A DNA stretch of 64,000 nucleotides from Acinetobacter haemolyticus CIP 64.3 = MTCC 9819 (GTDB lineage: Bacteria; Pseudomonadota; Gammaproteobacteria; Pseudomonadales; Moraxellaceae): the NCBI RefSeq assembly GCF_000369065.1, contig NZ_KB849800.1:1-64000 (forward strand). Reading direction: 5' to 3'. The position numbers and the translations under genes are program-made. Numbering within the stretch: the first letter of the stretch is position 1; each line of letters begins with the position of its first letter. Shown in pieces: positions 1 through 11,212 of the stretch. The notes beneath the pieces are model-generated. The model had not been told where the DNA came from, did not search any database, and saw only the letters and a list, made by a program, of their open reading frames with translations.

Positions 1-42
1 TAATAAGTTCAAAAGTAAGACCACCCAAAGCCAAAACAGTTT

Positions 43-156
43 GCTGGCGACAATAGCAAGAGTGAACCACCTGATCCCTTCCCGAACTCAGAAGTGAAAC
101 CTCTTCGCGCTGATGGTAGTGTGGCACTTGCCATGTGAGAGTAAGTCATCGCCAGC
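43..156 (+). rRNA. rrf: 5S ribosomal RNA
   Basis: Structural RNA of the large ribosomal subunit. The 5' end GCTGGCGAC and 3' end GTCATCGCCAGC pair to form helix I, and the internal segment CCCGAACTCAGAAGTGAAAC is the conserved 5S loop B/C region. The 42 bases before it would be the 23S-5S spacer of an rRNA operon lying left of the window. A strong terminator follows directly. Confidence 0.96.
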
Positions 157-167
157 TTTTAAATTCA

Positions 168-200
168 AACACCCCTAACCGTCAGGTTAGGGGTGTTTTT
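168..200 (+). terminator. Rho-independent terminator of the rRNA operon
   Basis: A 12-bp perfect stem (ACACCCCTAACC paired with GGTTAGGGGTGT) has a GTCA loop and is followed by a T run. It lies 12 bases after the 5S gene, so it ends the rRNA transcript. Confidence 0.95.
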
Positions 201-303
201 TATTGGGCGGAATTTTATATACTGCCTATGAAGCCAATATTTAACGAGTCGTGCTGTTTTTATCCTAATTAGATGCTAAATAAGAAATGTTATTAGGAGT
301 GAT

Positions 304-639
304 ATGATTCTCTATGAACTTTTATCTGCTATTGGAATTGTCTATTTAGGTTTTTTAGTATGGAGGTTGTTAGAAAAACCTAAGAAAAAATATCAAGCAC
401 CTCGAGTTATTCGCGAATGGATATTGGATGATCCTGAGGGTGAGCTATATGTAGCGTATATTACATCAGATCAAAAGGTCTGGTCTGCTTGTGGACGTTA
501 TACACATTCTTCTGGTTCAGCAAGTACGACTTGATCTGATTTTCTCTTAGGGGATTTAAATGAGCTTGTGCGAACAACCATGGGGCAGAAAGTATTGGAT
601 GAAATGATTGAATGCCTAAAGCAGCAAAATATAAAGTAG
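304..639 (+). pseudogene. Small single-pass membrane protein gene with in-frame TGA
   Basis: I do not recognise the family. From ATG 304 the frame encodes 76 residues, with a hydrophobic N-terminal segment (about residues 2-22) followed by basic residues (EKPKKK), suggesting one membrane anchor with a cytoplasmic tail. The frame stops at TGA 532-534, then stays open for 34 more codons to TAG 637-639. The extension looks protein-like (acidic and amphipathic, with LGDLNELV and VLDEMIECLKQQ). The likely original product is about 110 residues, interrupted by a nonsense change such as CGA to TGA. A ribosome-binding site (TTAGGAGTG) precedes the ATG, so a truncated 76-residue protein could still be made. 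A genuine 76-residue gene is the alternative. Confidence 0.5.
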
Positions 640-889
640 CTGATATTTCCTCATCATAAAAAGATTCAATCTGCTCTGATAAGTGTTCCCATTTAACTTG
701 AACTATCATTTTCCAGAGAGCGTTGAGGTTAAAGTAGACTCCGTATTGCATAAATATTTATACTTTCGCTAGTTTTTTGAACAAATTAGTCAGTAGAAAA
801 GAATTTTCCTTGTATGCGGAAACATTGCTTTATGTTATAAATATTTTTATGGGCATGTTTTTTGCTTGTTTAATTAAAAGGAAGGCTCT

Positions 890-2338
890 ATGAAATTATC
901 TGTTGGATTGAAAGTTGCGAATAGTTTGTCGTTAACTCCTCAATTACAGCAGGCGATTCGTCTTCTACAGTTATCAAGCTTAGAGCTGGAACAAGAAATT
1001 CAAATTCAGCTTGATAGTAACCCCTTACTGGAAAAAATAGAAGAATCAGGAACAACAGAAAGTCTTTCTGCACTGGAAAGTAAAGAAAATGCTGATTTGA
1101 CGACGGAGTTAAATGCTGATCATTTACCAAATGATTTGCCTGTTGATACAGAGTGGGATGATGTTTATACACACCAATCAACAGCATTGGGATCTCCTGA
1201 GTATGAAGAACGAGAAGATAATCGACAGGTTCAACATAATTTAAAAGAACATATTTTAGAACAAGTTAATTTATTGCATTTTTCCTCTATTGATAAGTTA
1301 ATCGCTTATTGCATTGTTGACTCTCTTGATGAAAAGGGCTTTTTAGATGCTGAACTTGAAGATATTCAATTGGCAACTACACGCTTTTTAGAGGAGATGG
1401 ACAGCGATGAAGAGGTTGAATTGGATGAAATTATCGTTGTTCTTAAACATATTCAACACTTAGATCCGATTGGGGTAGGTTCGAGAAATTTGGCCGAATG
1501 CTTAAGAATTCAACTTGAAGCATTGAATGAGCATGCACCTTATGTGAGTGAGGCGAAGAATCTTCTTAAATATTACGAGTTACTTATTTCAAATGATTTG
1601 AATAAATTATTGAAACAAACTGGCTTGTCAAAAGAACAATTAAAGTCAGCAGTTGATCTATTAAGAACATTAAAGCCTTATCCAGGGCTGGAATTCAATC
1701 AACAAGAATCTGAGTATCAAGTTCCCGATGTGGTTGTTGCGAAAAAAGATCAACATTGGCAGGTTCAGCTCAATCCTGATGTTATGCCAAAACTGCGTAT
1801 TAACTCCTTTTATTCTGGAATGATTCGTCGTGCGGATCAAAGTGATGATAATGTCTATTTGCGTAATCAAATGCTTGAGGCCAAGAATTTTATAAAAAGC
1901 ATCGATGAGCGCCATAAAACGTTACTAAAGGTTGCGACCTGTATTGTTGAACATCAACGAGCATTTTTAGAGCAAGGTCCTGAAGCGATGAAACCTTTGG
2001 TGTTGCGTGATGTTGCTGAAGAAGTTGAGCTACATGAATCGACTGTGTCTCGTGTGACGACCAATAAATATATGCTCACACCGCGTGGTCTATTCGAGTT
2101 GAAATACTTTTTTTCTAGTCATGTGGGAACAACCACAGGTGGGGAAGCGTCTTCTACTGCAATCCGCGCTATGATCAAAAAGCTAGTTTCAAATGAGAAT
2201 CCATGTAAGCCGTTGTCAGATAACGCAATTGCTGAAATGTTGAAGGTGGAAGGGATTGAGGTCGCGCGACGCACGGTGGCAAAATATCGTGAATCGTTAC
2301 ATATTCCATCTTCTTCTGAAAGAAAAGTCTTGATCTGA
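890..2338 (+). CDS. rpoN: RNA polymerase sigma-54 factor
   Basis: Alternative sigma factor that directs RNA polymerase to -24/-12 promoters and needs AAA+ enhancer-binding activators for open-complex formation. At 482 residues it is full length. The N-terminal activator-interacting region is Gln/Leu-rich (LTPQLQQAIRLLQLSS, residues about 16-31), followed by an acidic linker, the core-binding domain, a helix-turn-helix near residues 375-400 (ESTVSRVTTNKY) and the C-terminal RpoN box ARRTVAKYR near residue 460. A GGAAGG ribosome-binding site lies just upstream of the ATG. The hpf gene follows after 170 bp, the classical rpoN-hpf arrangement, but ptsN and rapZ are not next to it here. Confidence 0.97.
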   Translation: MKLSVGLKVANSLSLTPQLQQAIRLLQLSSLELEQEIQIQLDSNPLLEKIEESGTTESLSALESKENADLTTELNADHLPNDLPVDTEWDDVYTHQSTALGSPEYEEREDNRQVQHNLKEHILEQVNLLHFSSIDKLIAYCIVDSLDEKGFLDAELEDIQLATTRFLEEMDSDEEVELDEIIVVLKHIQHLDPIGVGSRNLAECLRIQLEALNEHAPYVSEAKNLLKYYELLISNDLNKLLKQTGLSKEQLKSAVDLLRTLKPYPGLEFNQQESEYQVPDVVVAKKDQHWQVQLNPDVMPKLRINSFYSGMIRRADQSDDNVYLRNQMLEAKNFIKSIDERHKTLLKVATCIVEHQRAFLEQGPEAMKPLVLRDVAEEVELHESTVSRVTTNKYMLTPRGLFELKYFFSSHVGTTTGGEASSTAIRAMIKKLVSNENPCKPLSDNAIAEMLKVEGIEVARRTVAKYRESLHIPSSSERKVLI

Positions 2339-2508
2339 ATTTCAAGGTGTGACTATTCTAGGGGGTCATTATTACGAAATAATGAATCTTTTAATGATCA
2401 CTAGAGGAGTCGCTGAAAATGATTTAATGGATATTGAACCACAAAATGTGCATTAAATTTGCTTAAGCGACGTTCTTGAATCCTGAGAAAAAGGTGAGGG
2501 ATAGAATT

Positions 2509-2850
2509 ATGCAAATAACAATTCGTGGACACCATTTAACCATTACACCAGCAATTGAAGAAAATATAAAAGAGAAGTTTAGTCAAATGACCAAGCATCT
2601 GGATCAGGTGAACAGTATGCAAATCAAGTTGGCTAAGGATCATCAAGTAGATAAACGGTCACATAAGGGGAGTGCAAACCATATTGCAGAGGCGATTATT
2701 CGCCTTCCAGGGGTAGAATTGTTTGCACAAGCAACAGCTGATGATATGTATACTTCGATTAAAAAATTAACAGAAAAATTAAAAAGACAACTTGCAAAAC
2801 ATAGAAAAATACAATGTTCTTATCAACATGAGCTGGCTCTTATAAGTTGA
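2509..2850 (+). CDS. hpf: Ribosome hibernation-promoting factor HPF/RaiA family
   Basis: Short HPF/YfiA-type protein that binds the 30S subunit in the tRNA and mRNA channel and helps store ribosomes as inactive 70S or 100S particles. The start used is ATG 2509 (MQITIRGHHLTITPAIEE, 113 residues), preceded by AAGGTGAGGG; an upstream TTG in the same frame at 2476 would add 11 residues without a good ribosome-binding site. The beta-alpha-beta-beta-beta-alpha pattern, the VDKRSHKG loop and the Lys-rich C-terminal helix (KKLTEKLKRQLAKHRK) fit the short form, which lacks the dimerisation domain. It follows rpoN, as in many Proteobacteria, and is closed by a terminator. Confidence 0.93.
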   Translation: MQITIRGHHLTITPAIEENIKEKFSQMTKHLDQVNSMQIKLAKDHQVDKRSHKGSANHIAEAIIRLPGVELFAQATADDMYTSIKKLTEKLKRQLAKHRKIQCSYQHELALIS

Positions 2851-2862
2851 TTTTTATTTTAT

Positions 2863-2894
2863 AAAAGAGGCTTTTTGTTGAGCCTCTTTTTTTT
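2863..2894 (+). terminator. Rho-independent terminator after hpf
   Basis: AAAAGAGGCT pairs with AGCCTCTTTT around a short loop and is followed by a T run, 13 bases after the hpf stop codon. Confidence 0.9.
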
Positions 2895-2987
2895 ATTGAT
2901 AAAAAAGAAGCTGTATACTGAATTATGTGAAAAAGTTATAGTAAAATAACGCGTTTTACACCAATGGTTGTATAAGAGGTCTTGGTA

Positions 2988-3239
2988 ATGAATAGTGAGC
3001 AGCTCACGCAAATTTTAAAAGAAGCTTTCCCTGAAGCAGAAGTAGCAGTGAGTGGACAAGCTGGAAAATTTGACCTACGTATTGTTGATGATCAGTTTGA
3101 AGGTAAACGTACCGTTAGTCGTCAACAAGCGGTTTATGCACCTTTAAATTCTTATATTGCGAGCGGTGCAGTCCATGCTGTAACGATTCGTGCAATGACA
3201 AAAGACGAATGGCGCAAAGCAAGCCTTTTCGGAGCTTAA
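2988..3239 (+). CDS. ibaG: BolA/IbaG family protein
   Basis: Small BolA-superfamily protein, expected to work with monothiol glutaredoxin in iron-sulfur handling and acid-stress response. I place the start at ATG 2988 (MNSEQLTQILKEAFPEAEV, 83 residues) rather than TTG 2982, because AAGAGGT lies at a suitable distance. The BolA fold shows the FDLRIVDDQFEGKRTVSRQQAVY core and a C-terminal VHAVTIRAMTKDEW carrying the conserved His used for Fe-S ligation. murA begins 6 bp downstream, the same order as ibaG-murA in E. coli, so the two are probably co-transcribed. Confidence 0.9.
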   Translation: MNSEQLTQILKEAFPEAEVAVSGQAGKFDLRIVDDQFEGKRTVSRQQAVYAPLNSYIASGAVHAVTIRAMTKDEWRKASLFGA

Positions 3240-5185
<1,946 letters not shown>

Positions 5186-5202
5186 AATCTCGAATAAATA
5201 TT

Positions 5203-5233
5203 GAAGGTCAACTAAGGTTGGCCTTTTTTATTA
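5203..5233. terminator. Terminator between convergent hisG and ECF41 genes
   Basis: AAGGTCAAC and GTTGGCCTT form a 9-bp stem with one G-T pair, followed by a T run on the plus strand. It lies between the 3' ends of hisG and the minus-strand sigma gene and overlaps the latter's stop region. Confidence 0.8.
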
Positions 5234-6097
5234 GAGTTTTTCAGGGTTGCGCAAAACATAAATGTCGGAGATGTGCTGTTGATCAAAATGAAAAGTTAGT
5301 ACGATCACACAATGATGTTGCTGATCAAATAGTTTGAAACCGATATTGCCATTCAAATAACACATTTCCCAAGATAACTCAGTCCATGCTTGAAAGAGTA
5401 AACGTTCAAAAAAGCGTAATACACTGTTCAGATCTGTAAAGGGTTGCCGAATTGCGGAAACTTTACCACCGCCATCGGCTGCAAATAAAATATCTTCACT
5501 TAAAAGTGCTTTAAGTTGCTCTAGATTGTGTGAATGAATCGCATCTTTGAATGCATTCAGCAAAGTTATCTGATGAGAAGTCGGTATGGTCGAAAGTACT
5601 TTGGGCTGCTCTGCAATCCGTTTCTTACTGCGAGTCACCAATTGGCGACAATAATTTTGCTGTTCTAAAAGTATGTCTGCAATTTCAGCGTAATCAAGAT
5701 TGAATATCTCATGCAATATATAAGCGGCACGCTCTTTGACAGACAGTTTTTCTAAGATGAGCAGAAAGGCAGTGGAAAGGGTGTAATCTGATTCGGCCAA
5801 TAACTCTTCAGTATGATGATAGGGTTCAGGCAACCATGTTCCGATATAATCTGTCCGAGATTTGTGATGAGAGCGCAATAGATCAATACAATGTCTTGTG
5901 CATATGGTGGTAAGCCAAGCTTGTGGATGGATAATTTCATGTTTGGGTTGTTGTTGCCATTTGATAAAAATATCCTGTAATGCATCCTCTGCATCACTTG
6001 TTGAACCTAAAAGTCGATAGGCAAGACCAAACAGAAATGTTCGGCTTGCCTGAAATAGATTTAAGTCGTCTTGACTAAAATTGGTTGATTTATTCAT
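5231..6097 (-). CDS. ECF41-type extracytoplasmic function sigma factor with SnoaL-like C-terminal domain
   Basis: RNA polymerase sigma factor of the ECF41 group, which has no separate anti-sigma factor and instead carries a fused C-terminal SnoaL/NTF2-like domain that modulates activity. The 288-residue protein shows sigma region 2 (FLFGLAYRLLGSTSDAEDALQDIF, about 24-47), the linker signature WLPEP near residue 88, and region 4 with SVKERAAYILHEIFNLDYAEIA. The C-terminal domain has the hallmark DGGGKV motif and ends in NPEKL, which matches the ECF41 NPxKL ending. It lies 6 bp downstream of an AhpD-like gene, the typical partner class for ECF41 factors, and both are expected to be read from the ECF41-type promoter at 6575-6602. 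Confidence 0.93.
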   Translation of the reverse strand: MNKSTNFSQDDLNLFQASRTFLFGLAYRLLGSTSDAEDALQDIFIKWQQQPKHEIIHPQAWLTTICTRHCIDLLRSHHKSRTDYIGTWLPEPYHHTEELLAESDYTLSTAFLLILEKLSVKERAAYILHEIFNLDYAEIADILLEQQNYCRQLVTRSKKRIAEQPKVLSTIPTSHQITLLNAFKDAIHSHNLEQLKALLSEDILFAADGGGKVSAIRQPFTDLNSVLRFFERLLFQAWTELSWEMCYLNGNIGFKLFDQQHHCVIVLTFHFDQQHISDIYVLRNPEKL

Positions 6098-6103
6098 TTA
6101 ATT

Positions 6104-6535
6104 TTAGTGTTGCGAAATGCCGATACGATTCCACAAATTAATCATGCCAATCAATAAAGTTAAAGCAGAGATTTGCTGTTCATTGAAGTATTTAAGTAAC
6201 TCGACACGAAGTGGTTGGTAATCTGTTTGCGATTGTAAATGGGTGAGTGCTTCTACCCAAGCAAATGCAGCTTTTTCTTGCGCACTAAAATCCGAACAGT
6301 GACGCCAAACAATCAAGCGATCTAAACGTGTTTGGGTTTCCCCGTCGGCTAGCGCTTCAGCAATGTGCATCTTGACACAGAAAGCACATTGGTTGATTTG
6401 CGAGGCTTGTAGCAGAACAAGATGATAGAGCGATCGTTCCAGTAAAGCAGAGTCGTCAATATTTTGATGTACTTGATAGAGAGACCGAATTGCTTCTGGT
6501 AAATGTGTTTTCGGATGAGTATTTAGCTGTGCCAT
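6104..6535 (-). CDS. Carboxymuconolactone decarboxylase/AhpD-like protein
   Basis: AhpD-fold alkylhydroperoxidase-like protein of 143 residues. The redox motif CAFCVKMH (CxxCxxxH, about residues 58-65) is intact, so a thiol peroxidase or thiol-disulfide role is likely; the substrate is unknown. Such carboxymuconolactone decarboxylase-like proteins are among the usual targets encoded next to ECF41 sigma factors. It is the first gene of a two-gene minus-strand operon with the sigma factor 6 bp downstream. A GAGGAAT ribosome-binding site precedes its ATG. Together the two genes separate hisG from hisD, which suggests a later insertion into the his genes. Confidence 0.9.
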   Translation of the reverse strand: MAQLNTHPKTHLPEAIRSLYQVHQNIDDSALLERSLYHLVLLQASQINQCAFCVKMHIAEALADGETQTRLDRLIVWRHCSDFSAQEKAAFAWVEALTHLQSQTDYQPLRVELLKYFNEQQISALTLLIGMINLWNRIGISQH

Positions 6536-6574
6536 TTTTAATATTCCTCGTTTAAATCAATAGCGTTACTAAAT

Positions 6575-6602
6575 TGACGATTCAGAAAGTAAAGTTGTGA
6601 CA
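6575..6602 (-). promoter_or_regulatory. ECF41-type promoter of the AhpD-like/sigma operon
   Basis: Read on the minus strand, TGTCACA (6602-6596) is followed by exactly 16 bases and then CGTCA (6579-6575). This agrees with the published ECF41 promoter pattern TGTCACA-N16-CGTC. It lies about 40 bp before the AhpD-like start codon, implying that the sigma factor drives its own operon. Confidence 0.85.
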
Positions 6603-6808
6603 GAAAATTTAAAATATTTTATAAGTTATTGTTTTATATTTAATAAATTTTATTATTGTTTATTAGGGTTTTGTCTTGATGAAGCGGTATTCATGGTTTA
6701 TTGAAGAATTCGCTCTTTACTATTGATTTTTTAAGCAGATATTGCCCCCACAAATCTGATTAAAAAGAGTAAACTTAGCGTTCTCTTTTTCACCTTGTAG
6801 GTAAATTG

Positions 6809-8101
6809 ATGCGACGTTTATCGACTCAGGATCAGAATTTTAAACAAACATTTGCTGAGCTTTTGGCATTTGAAACTGTGAATGATCCTCAACTAATTCA
6901 AACTGTAGACCAGATTATTGCCGATGTTCGTCAGCATGGCGATGATCATGTACTTAAGTTAACGCAGCAGTTCGATCGACATCCAGCGCATCAATTTTCT
7001 GATTTAGAACTGACACAAGCACAACTTAAGACTGCCTTTGACGGTTTAAGTACTGAAATCCGTGAAGCCTTAGAGTTGGCAGCAAAACGTATTCGTTCAT
7101 TCCATCAGGCGCAGAAGCAAGAGGGTTGGACTTACGTAGATGAACTAGGTAATACCTTAGGACAGAAGGTTACTCCGCTTGATCGAGTGGGAATCTATGT
7201 GCCAGGTGGGTTAGCTTCTTACCCATCCTCTGTGCTGATGAATGCTTTACCTGCACATGTAGCGGGTGTACCTGAAATTATTATGGTGGTTCCGGCACCG
7301 AATGGTGAACTGAATCCATTGGTTTTAGCCGCAGCATATTTGGCTGGTGTTAGTCGAGTTTTTACCATTGGTGGTGCGCAGGCTGTTGCTGCGTTGGCGT
7401 ATGGCACACAGACCATTCCTCCTGTAGACAAAATTACTGGACCAGGCAATCGATTTGTAGCAGCAGCGAAACGTGCCGTATTTGGTCAAGTCGGTATTGA
7501 TATGATCGCAGGGCCTTCTGAAATTTTGGTCTATGCTGAAGGTGAAAATAATGCCGATTGGTTAGCAATGGATGTGTTATCTCAAGCCGAACACGATACA
7601 GTTGCTCAAGCGATTTTCATTACACCTGATGAAGCGCTTCTCAATGCCGTTGAAGCTGCGATTGAAAAACATTTAAGTGAATTGCCGAAAGCAGAAATTG
7701 CGCGAACCTCAATTCAAAATCGTGGTGCATTGGTACTGGTCAAAGACCGAGCAGAAGCGGTTGAGTTGATCAACCAAGTGGCTCCTGAGCATTTGGAACT
7801 TTGTTTGGATGATGCTGAAAAAATGAGTCAAGACATTCGTCATGCTGGTGCGATCTTTATGGGACGTTATACACCAGAAGCAATCGGAGACTATTGTGCA
7901 GGACCAAACCACGTCTTGCCAACATCGGGCACTGCACGTTTCTCATCGCCATTAGGTGTATATGATTTTCAAAAGCGCTCAAGTTTGATTATGTGCTCAA
8001 AAGATGGGGTTAAAACCCTAGCGAAAACTGCTGATGTACTCGCAGTGCAAGAAAATCTTGATGCTCACGCACGTTCAGCACGTTACCGTTATGAAGTTTG
8101 A
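6809..8101 (+). CDS. hisD: Histidinol dehydrogenase
   Basis: Zinc enzyme that performs the last two oxidations of histidine synthesis (L-histidinol to L-histidine, using NAD+). The start is ATG 6809 ([11 protein letters not shown], 430 residues); a TTG one codon earlier is also in frame. Family signatures are [48 protein letters not shown] and the Zn/catalytic segment EHLEL with [13 protein letters not shown]. It is separated from hisG by the reverse-oriented ECF41 cassette, so it must have its own promoter in 6603-6808. hisC follows after an intergenic repeat. Confidence 0.97.
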   Translation: MRRLSTQDQNFKQTFAELLAFETVNDPQLIQTVDQIIADVRQHGDDHVLKLTQQFDRHPAHQFSDLELTQAQLKTAFDGLSTEIREALELAAKRIRSFHQAQKQEGWTYVDELGNTLGQKVTPLDRVGIYVPGGLASYPSSVLMNALPAHVAGVPEIIMVVPAPNGELNPLVLAAAYLAGVSRVFTIGGAQAVAALAYGTQTIPPVDKITGPGNRFVAAAKRAVFGQVGIDMIAGPSEILVYAEGENNADWLAMDVLSQAEHDTVAQAIFITPDEALLNAVEAAIEKHLSELPKAEIARTSIQNRGALVLVKDRAEAVELINQVAPEHLELCLDDAEKMSQDIRHAGAIFMGRYTPEAIGDYCAGPNHVLPTSGTARFSSPLGVYDFQKRSSLIMCSKDGVKTLAKTADVLAVQENLDAHARSARYRYEV

Positions 8102-8143
8102 ACTAGAAGTGAGTGCTGTAGCCTAGCACTATAAAAAATATAA

Positions 8144-8245
8144 ACCTCTCCCTGACCCTCTCCTAAAATGAGAGGGGACTTGTCACGATACATGTGAAAT
8201 AGGTTTGAAGACTCCTCTCCCTTGGGGCGAGGTTAGGAGGGGGTA
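8144..8245. repeat. Imperfect inverted intergenic repeat between hisD and hisC
   Basis: A pyrimidine-rich arm (CCTCTCCCTGACCCTCTCC, from 8145) and a complementary purine-rich arm (GGCGAGGTTAGGAGGGGG, ending near 8243) flank about 60 bp with further internal complementarity (CTCCTAAAATGAGAGGGG). It looks like a non-coding palindromic dispersed repeat placed between two his genes. No second copy is seen in this window. Confidence 0.7.
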
Positions 8246-8260
8246 ACAAGAGAATAGAAA

Positions 8261-9346
8261 ATGACGTTTACAACAGAACAAATGCGTTTTTGGAGTCCTG
8301 AGGTTCGTGAACTAGAGCCGTATGTGCCTGGTGAACAACCAAAAATTCAGAATTTACTTAAACTTAATACCAATGAAAATCCCTATCCGCCTTCACCAAA
8401 GGTGGTGGAAGCTGTTCAAGCTGTATTATCCAATCAAGCCGATGCTTTACGTCTATATCCTGATCCAGATGCAACTGCCTTAAAACAAGCGATTGCAAAA
8501 CAGCAAAATGTGGATGTTGAGCAAGTTTTTGTTGGTAATGGTTCTGATGAAGTGTTGGCTCATATCTTTAAAGCATTCTTTATTCAAAAAGAACCGATCC
8601 TTTATCCTGATATTACTTATAGTTTTTATCCTGTTTATAGTCAGTTCTTCGGGATTGAAACGAAGCAAATTCCATTGAATGAAATGTTTGAAATAGATGT
8701 TTCAGATTATCAACAAGAAAATGGCGGCATCATTATTACCAACCCCAATGCGCCTACAAGTATTGCGTTAGGATTGGCAGAGATAGAAAAAGTATTACAG
8801 GCAAATCCAAATCGTGTGGTTGTGATAGATGAAGCTTATGTCGATTTTGGTGCTGAGACAGCTGTTCAATTAGTCAGTCGTTATGACAATCTCGTCGTTT
8901 GCCAAACGACATCTAAGTCACGTTCGCTTGCGGGTCTGCGTGTGGGTTTCGCGATTGCACAAAGTCATTTAATTGCTGCACTTGAAGCGGTAAAAAATAG
9001 TTTTAACTCTTATCCAATTGATCGTTTCGCGATTGCAGCAGCAGTGGCTTCATTTGAAGATCAAAGTTATTTTGAAGCACAATGCCAAAAAGTGATTCAA
9101 AGTCGAGAGAAATTGGTTAATGATTTAAATACGCTTGGCTTCAACATTTTACCGTCAAAGGCAAATTTTATTTTTGCTACGCACCCTCAACATGATGCAG
9201 CACAGCTTGCTCAGCAGCTTCGTGAACAGGGAATTATTGTTCGTTATTTTAATAAACCAAGAATTAATCAATTCTTGCGTATCACGATCGGTACGGATGA
9301 GCAAAATCAACGTTTGGTTGAGACGCTCAAAACAAAGATATTATAA
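8261..9346 (+). CDS. hisC: Histidinol-phosphate aminotransferase
   Basis: PLP-dependent fold-type I aminotransferase that converts imidazole-acetol phosphate to histidinol phosphate. The 361-residue protein shows [14 protein letters not shown] at the N terminus, [15 protein letters not shown], the substrate loop TNPNAPTS, the PLP-binding DEAYVDF, the Schiff-base lysine in [15 protein letters not shown] (about residue 222) and the C-terminal [11 protein letters not shown]. It follows hisD after a 160-bp spacer with a palindromic repeat, and ends 8 bp from the convergent pabB gene with no obvious terminator between them. Confidence 0.97.
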   Translation: MTFTTEQMRFWSPEVRELEPYVPGEQPKIQNLLKLNTNENPYPPSPKVVEAVQAVLSNQADALRLYPDPDATALKQAIAKQQNVDVEQVFVGNGSDEVLAHIFKAFFIQKEPILYPDITYSFYPVYSQFFGIETKQIPLNEMFEIDVSDYQQENGGIIITNPNAPTSIALGLAEIEKVLQANPNRVVVIDEAYVDFGAETAVQLVSRYDNLVVCQTTSKSRSLAGLRVGFAIAQSHLIAALEAVKNSFNSYPIDRFAIAAAVASFEDQSYFEAQCQKVIQSREKLVNDLNTLGFNILPSKANFIFATHPQHDAAQLAQQLREQGIIVRYFNKPRINQFLRITIGTDEQNQRLVETLKTKIL

Positions 9347-9354
9347 ACCGATAT

Positions 9355-10698
9355 TTATTTTTCGGATTGCTGCCATGTATTGAGTAAATCAATCATGGCA
9401 GAAATTTTATCAAAACATTCTTGATACTCTGCTTCCGCATCTGATGCGATCGTAATACCGCCTCCAGCCCACATCGATAATTCATTTTGATATTTTTGAA
9501 TACTGCGGATCAAAATATTCCAACGGCCCGTCCCATCAAAATTAAAATAACCGAGACTACCGCAATATGCACCACGTGGAGCGCCTTCTAACTGCTCAAT
9601 GATTTGCATAGCACGGATTTTCGGTGCACCCGTGATTGATCCACCAGGAAGGGCGGACAACAACACTTGCATTGGGTTAATTTCCTCTTGTAGTGTTGCT
9701 GTAATTTCACTGACCATATGATGAACTTGGTTAAAGCTTTCTATTTCAAACAGTTTTGTTGTTTCTACAGATCCTATTTCTGCATAAACGCTTAAATCAT
9801 TTCGCAGCAAATCTACGATCATCACATTTTCAGCTTGATCTTTTTCAGATTGACTTAGCTTGTTCTTAGAGATTTGATCCTGTTCAGGATCATTAAAGCG
9901 CGGCATGGTGCCTTTGATTGGACGTGTTTTGATTTTTCGTTCGGCCTGAAACTCAATAAATAGTTCAGGAGAGCAGCTTAGTAACTCAAAATTACTAATA
10001 TTAAGATACCCTGCATAAGGTGCATGTGTGAGATCCCACAAAGCTTGGGTCTGACTCAATAATGATCCCTCGACTTTCGCTTTAAATTCTTGCGTTAGAT
10101 TGATTTGATAGCAATCCCCAGCTTTAATATATTCTTGGATCTCATCAAAAGCATCCATATATTGTTGTTTTGACCAGCGCGGATGGCATTTTGAAACTAA
10201 GTTAAGTTTCACATTTTTTTTGGGCTGTTCTAATCGATGACAGATTTGATCATAAATGTATTGCGCTTCGTCTTCATCGCTATGGAAATACCAAGCATTA
10301 TTTTGGAACTTTAAGAACGTTTGATATTTGCCTAAGAAAAAACAAGGTTGTGAGCGGATAGTATTGTTAATATTGAGTTGTGCTGCATAGTCATAACTAA
10401 AAAATCCAATATAGCCCCCTTGGAAACTGACATTGTTTGCCTTTGGAGGCGAGGTTGGGTCTAAATTGGTGAATTCTAAAATTGATGTCGTGGTGCTCTT
10501 CTGATATTGATCAAATTCAATACGATCAAATTGTTGTAGTGTCGAACGCTCTATAATTAAGAATGCTTTAGGTGCAAATGCGATAATTGGATTGTTTTGA
10601 TCATACAAATAGGTTAAACCAGTCAAACCATCTAATTGCAATAGCAGGTCAAATGCAGATGTGAGTTGCGTATTAAGCTTGCGATTAAAATAAGACAT
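9355..10698 (-). CDS. pabB: Aminodeoxychorismate synthase component I
   Basis: Makes 4-amino-4-deoxychorismate from chorismate, with ammonia from the PabA glutaminase, for folate synthesis. The 447-residue protein has the chorismate-binding domain with AGDCYQINLTQEF, SCSPELFIE, DLLRNDL, HHMVSEI, PGGSITGAPKIRAM and AGGGITIASDAE. The sequence PIKGT (Lys262) carries the lysine that distinguishes PabB from anthranilate synthase TrpE, which has alanine at that place. The gene is convergent with hisC. Its upstream region is the A+T-rich 0.5-kb gap before filA. Confidence 0.94.
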   Translation of the reverse strand: MSYFNRKLNTQLTSAFDLLLQLDGLTGLTYLYDQNNPIIAFAPKAFLIIERSTLQQFDRIEFDQYQKSTTTSILEFTNLDPTSPPKANNVSFQGGYIGFFSYDYAAQLNINNTIRSQPCFFLGKYQTFLKFQNNAWYFHSDEDEAQYIYDQICHRLEQPKKNVKLNLVSKCHPRWSKQQYMDAFDEIQEYIKAGDCYQINLTQEFKAKVEGSLLSQTQALWDLTHAPYAGYLNISNFELLSCSPELFIEFQAERKIKTRPIKGTMPRFNDPEQDQISKNKLSQSEKDQAENVMIVDLLRNDLSVYAEIGSVETTKLFEIESFNQVHHMVSEITATLQEEINPMQVLLSALPGGSITGAPKIRAMQIIEQLEGAPRGAYCGSLGYFNFDGTGRWNILIRSIQKYQNELSMWAGGGITIASDAEAEYQECFDKISAMIDLLNTWQQSEK

Positions 10699-11212
10699 AA
10701 AACAACAATGACTTCATCTGTATTTGAGATATCAAATTGTACTACAATCAATAAAAATCTACTGATACGTCAGATTAAAAAAACATCGAATATTTGTTTG
10801 AATGAATATCGAAAAATAAATTTTAATCAAACTGATTTTTCTGCATATTGTTGATGCTCATTTGTATTTTGTTACATCCCTGATATTGAGCTTCTGTCAG
10901 TAGAATAAAGCGGCATCTCTTGAAAATGCGCACTTAAAAACAAGCATATATTTCTTTAAATTATTATATATTTTATATGTTTATTGTTTTTCTGTGGCTG
11001 TTAGTTGACTTTTTAATGATTCAGCCGTTTATCGGTTTATTGGTAAAAAACATTTAACAGGAGTTGAACATAAAATAACAAACGAGTAATTTAGTACTTG
11101 CTAAGCGAACTACTCAAGGATTGGAAGTTCAGGTTGTCATTAAAGAAAAACGACAGTGGACAGTTTAGAGTAGTGAAAGTCAAAAAAATAAATGCTCTTG
11201 GGAGAGTGCTCA
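10699..11212. other. A+T-rich intergenic region between divergent pabB and filA
   Basis: About 510 bp without a supported gene. It must hold the divergent promoters for pabB (minus) and filA (plus), but I could not pick a convincing -35/-10 pair by eye. A GGGAGAG ribosome-binding site lies just before the filA ATG at 11213. Short open frames here have no protein-like features. Confidence 0.6.

Noticed and set aside
532..534. Selenocysteine or other recoding at the in-frame TGA
   Set aside because: No SECIS-like hairpin is apparent directly after the codon and the protein has no redox family resemblance; a nonsense change is simpler.
461..751. Minus-strand 96-residue frame
   Set aside because: It lies opposite the small membrane gene and its downstream extension, has no ribosome-binding site and no recognisable protein features.
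5231..6535. ECF sigma with a missing anti-sigma gene
   Set aside because: ECF41 factors do not need one; the fused SnoaL-like domain performs the control function.
9355..10698. Anthranilate synthase component I (trpE)
   Set aside because: The sequence has PIKGT with the lysine characteristic of PabB, where TrpE has alanine, and no trp genes are near.
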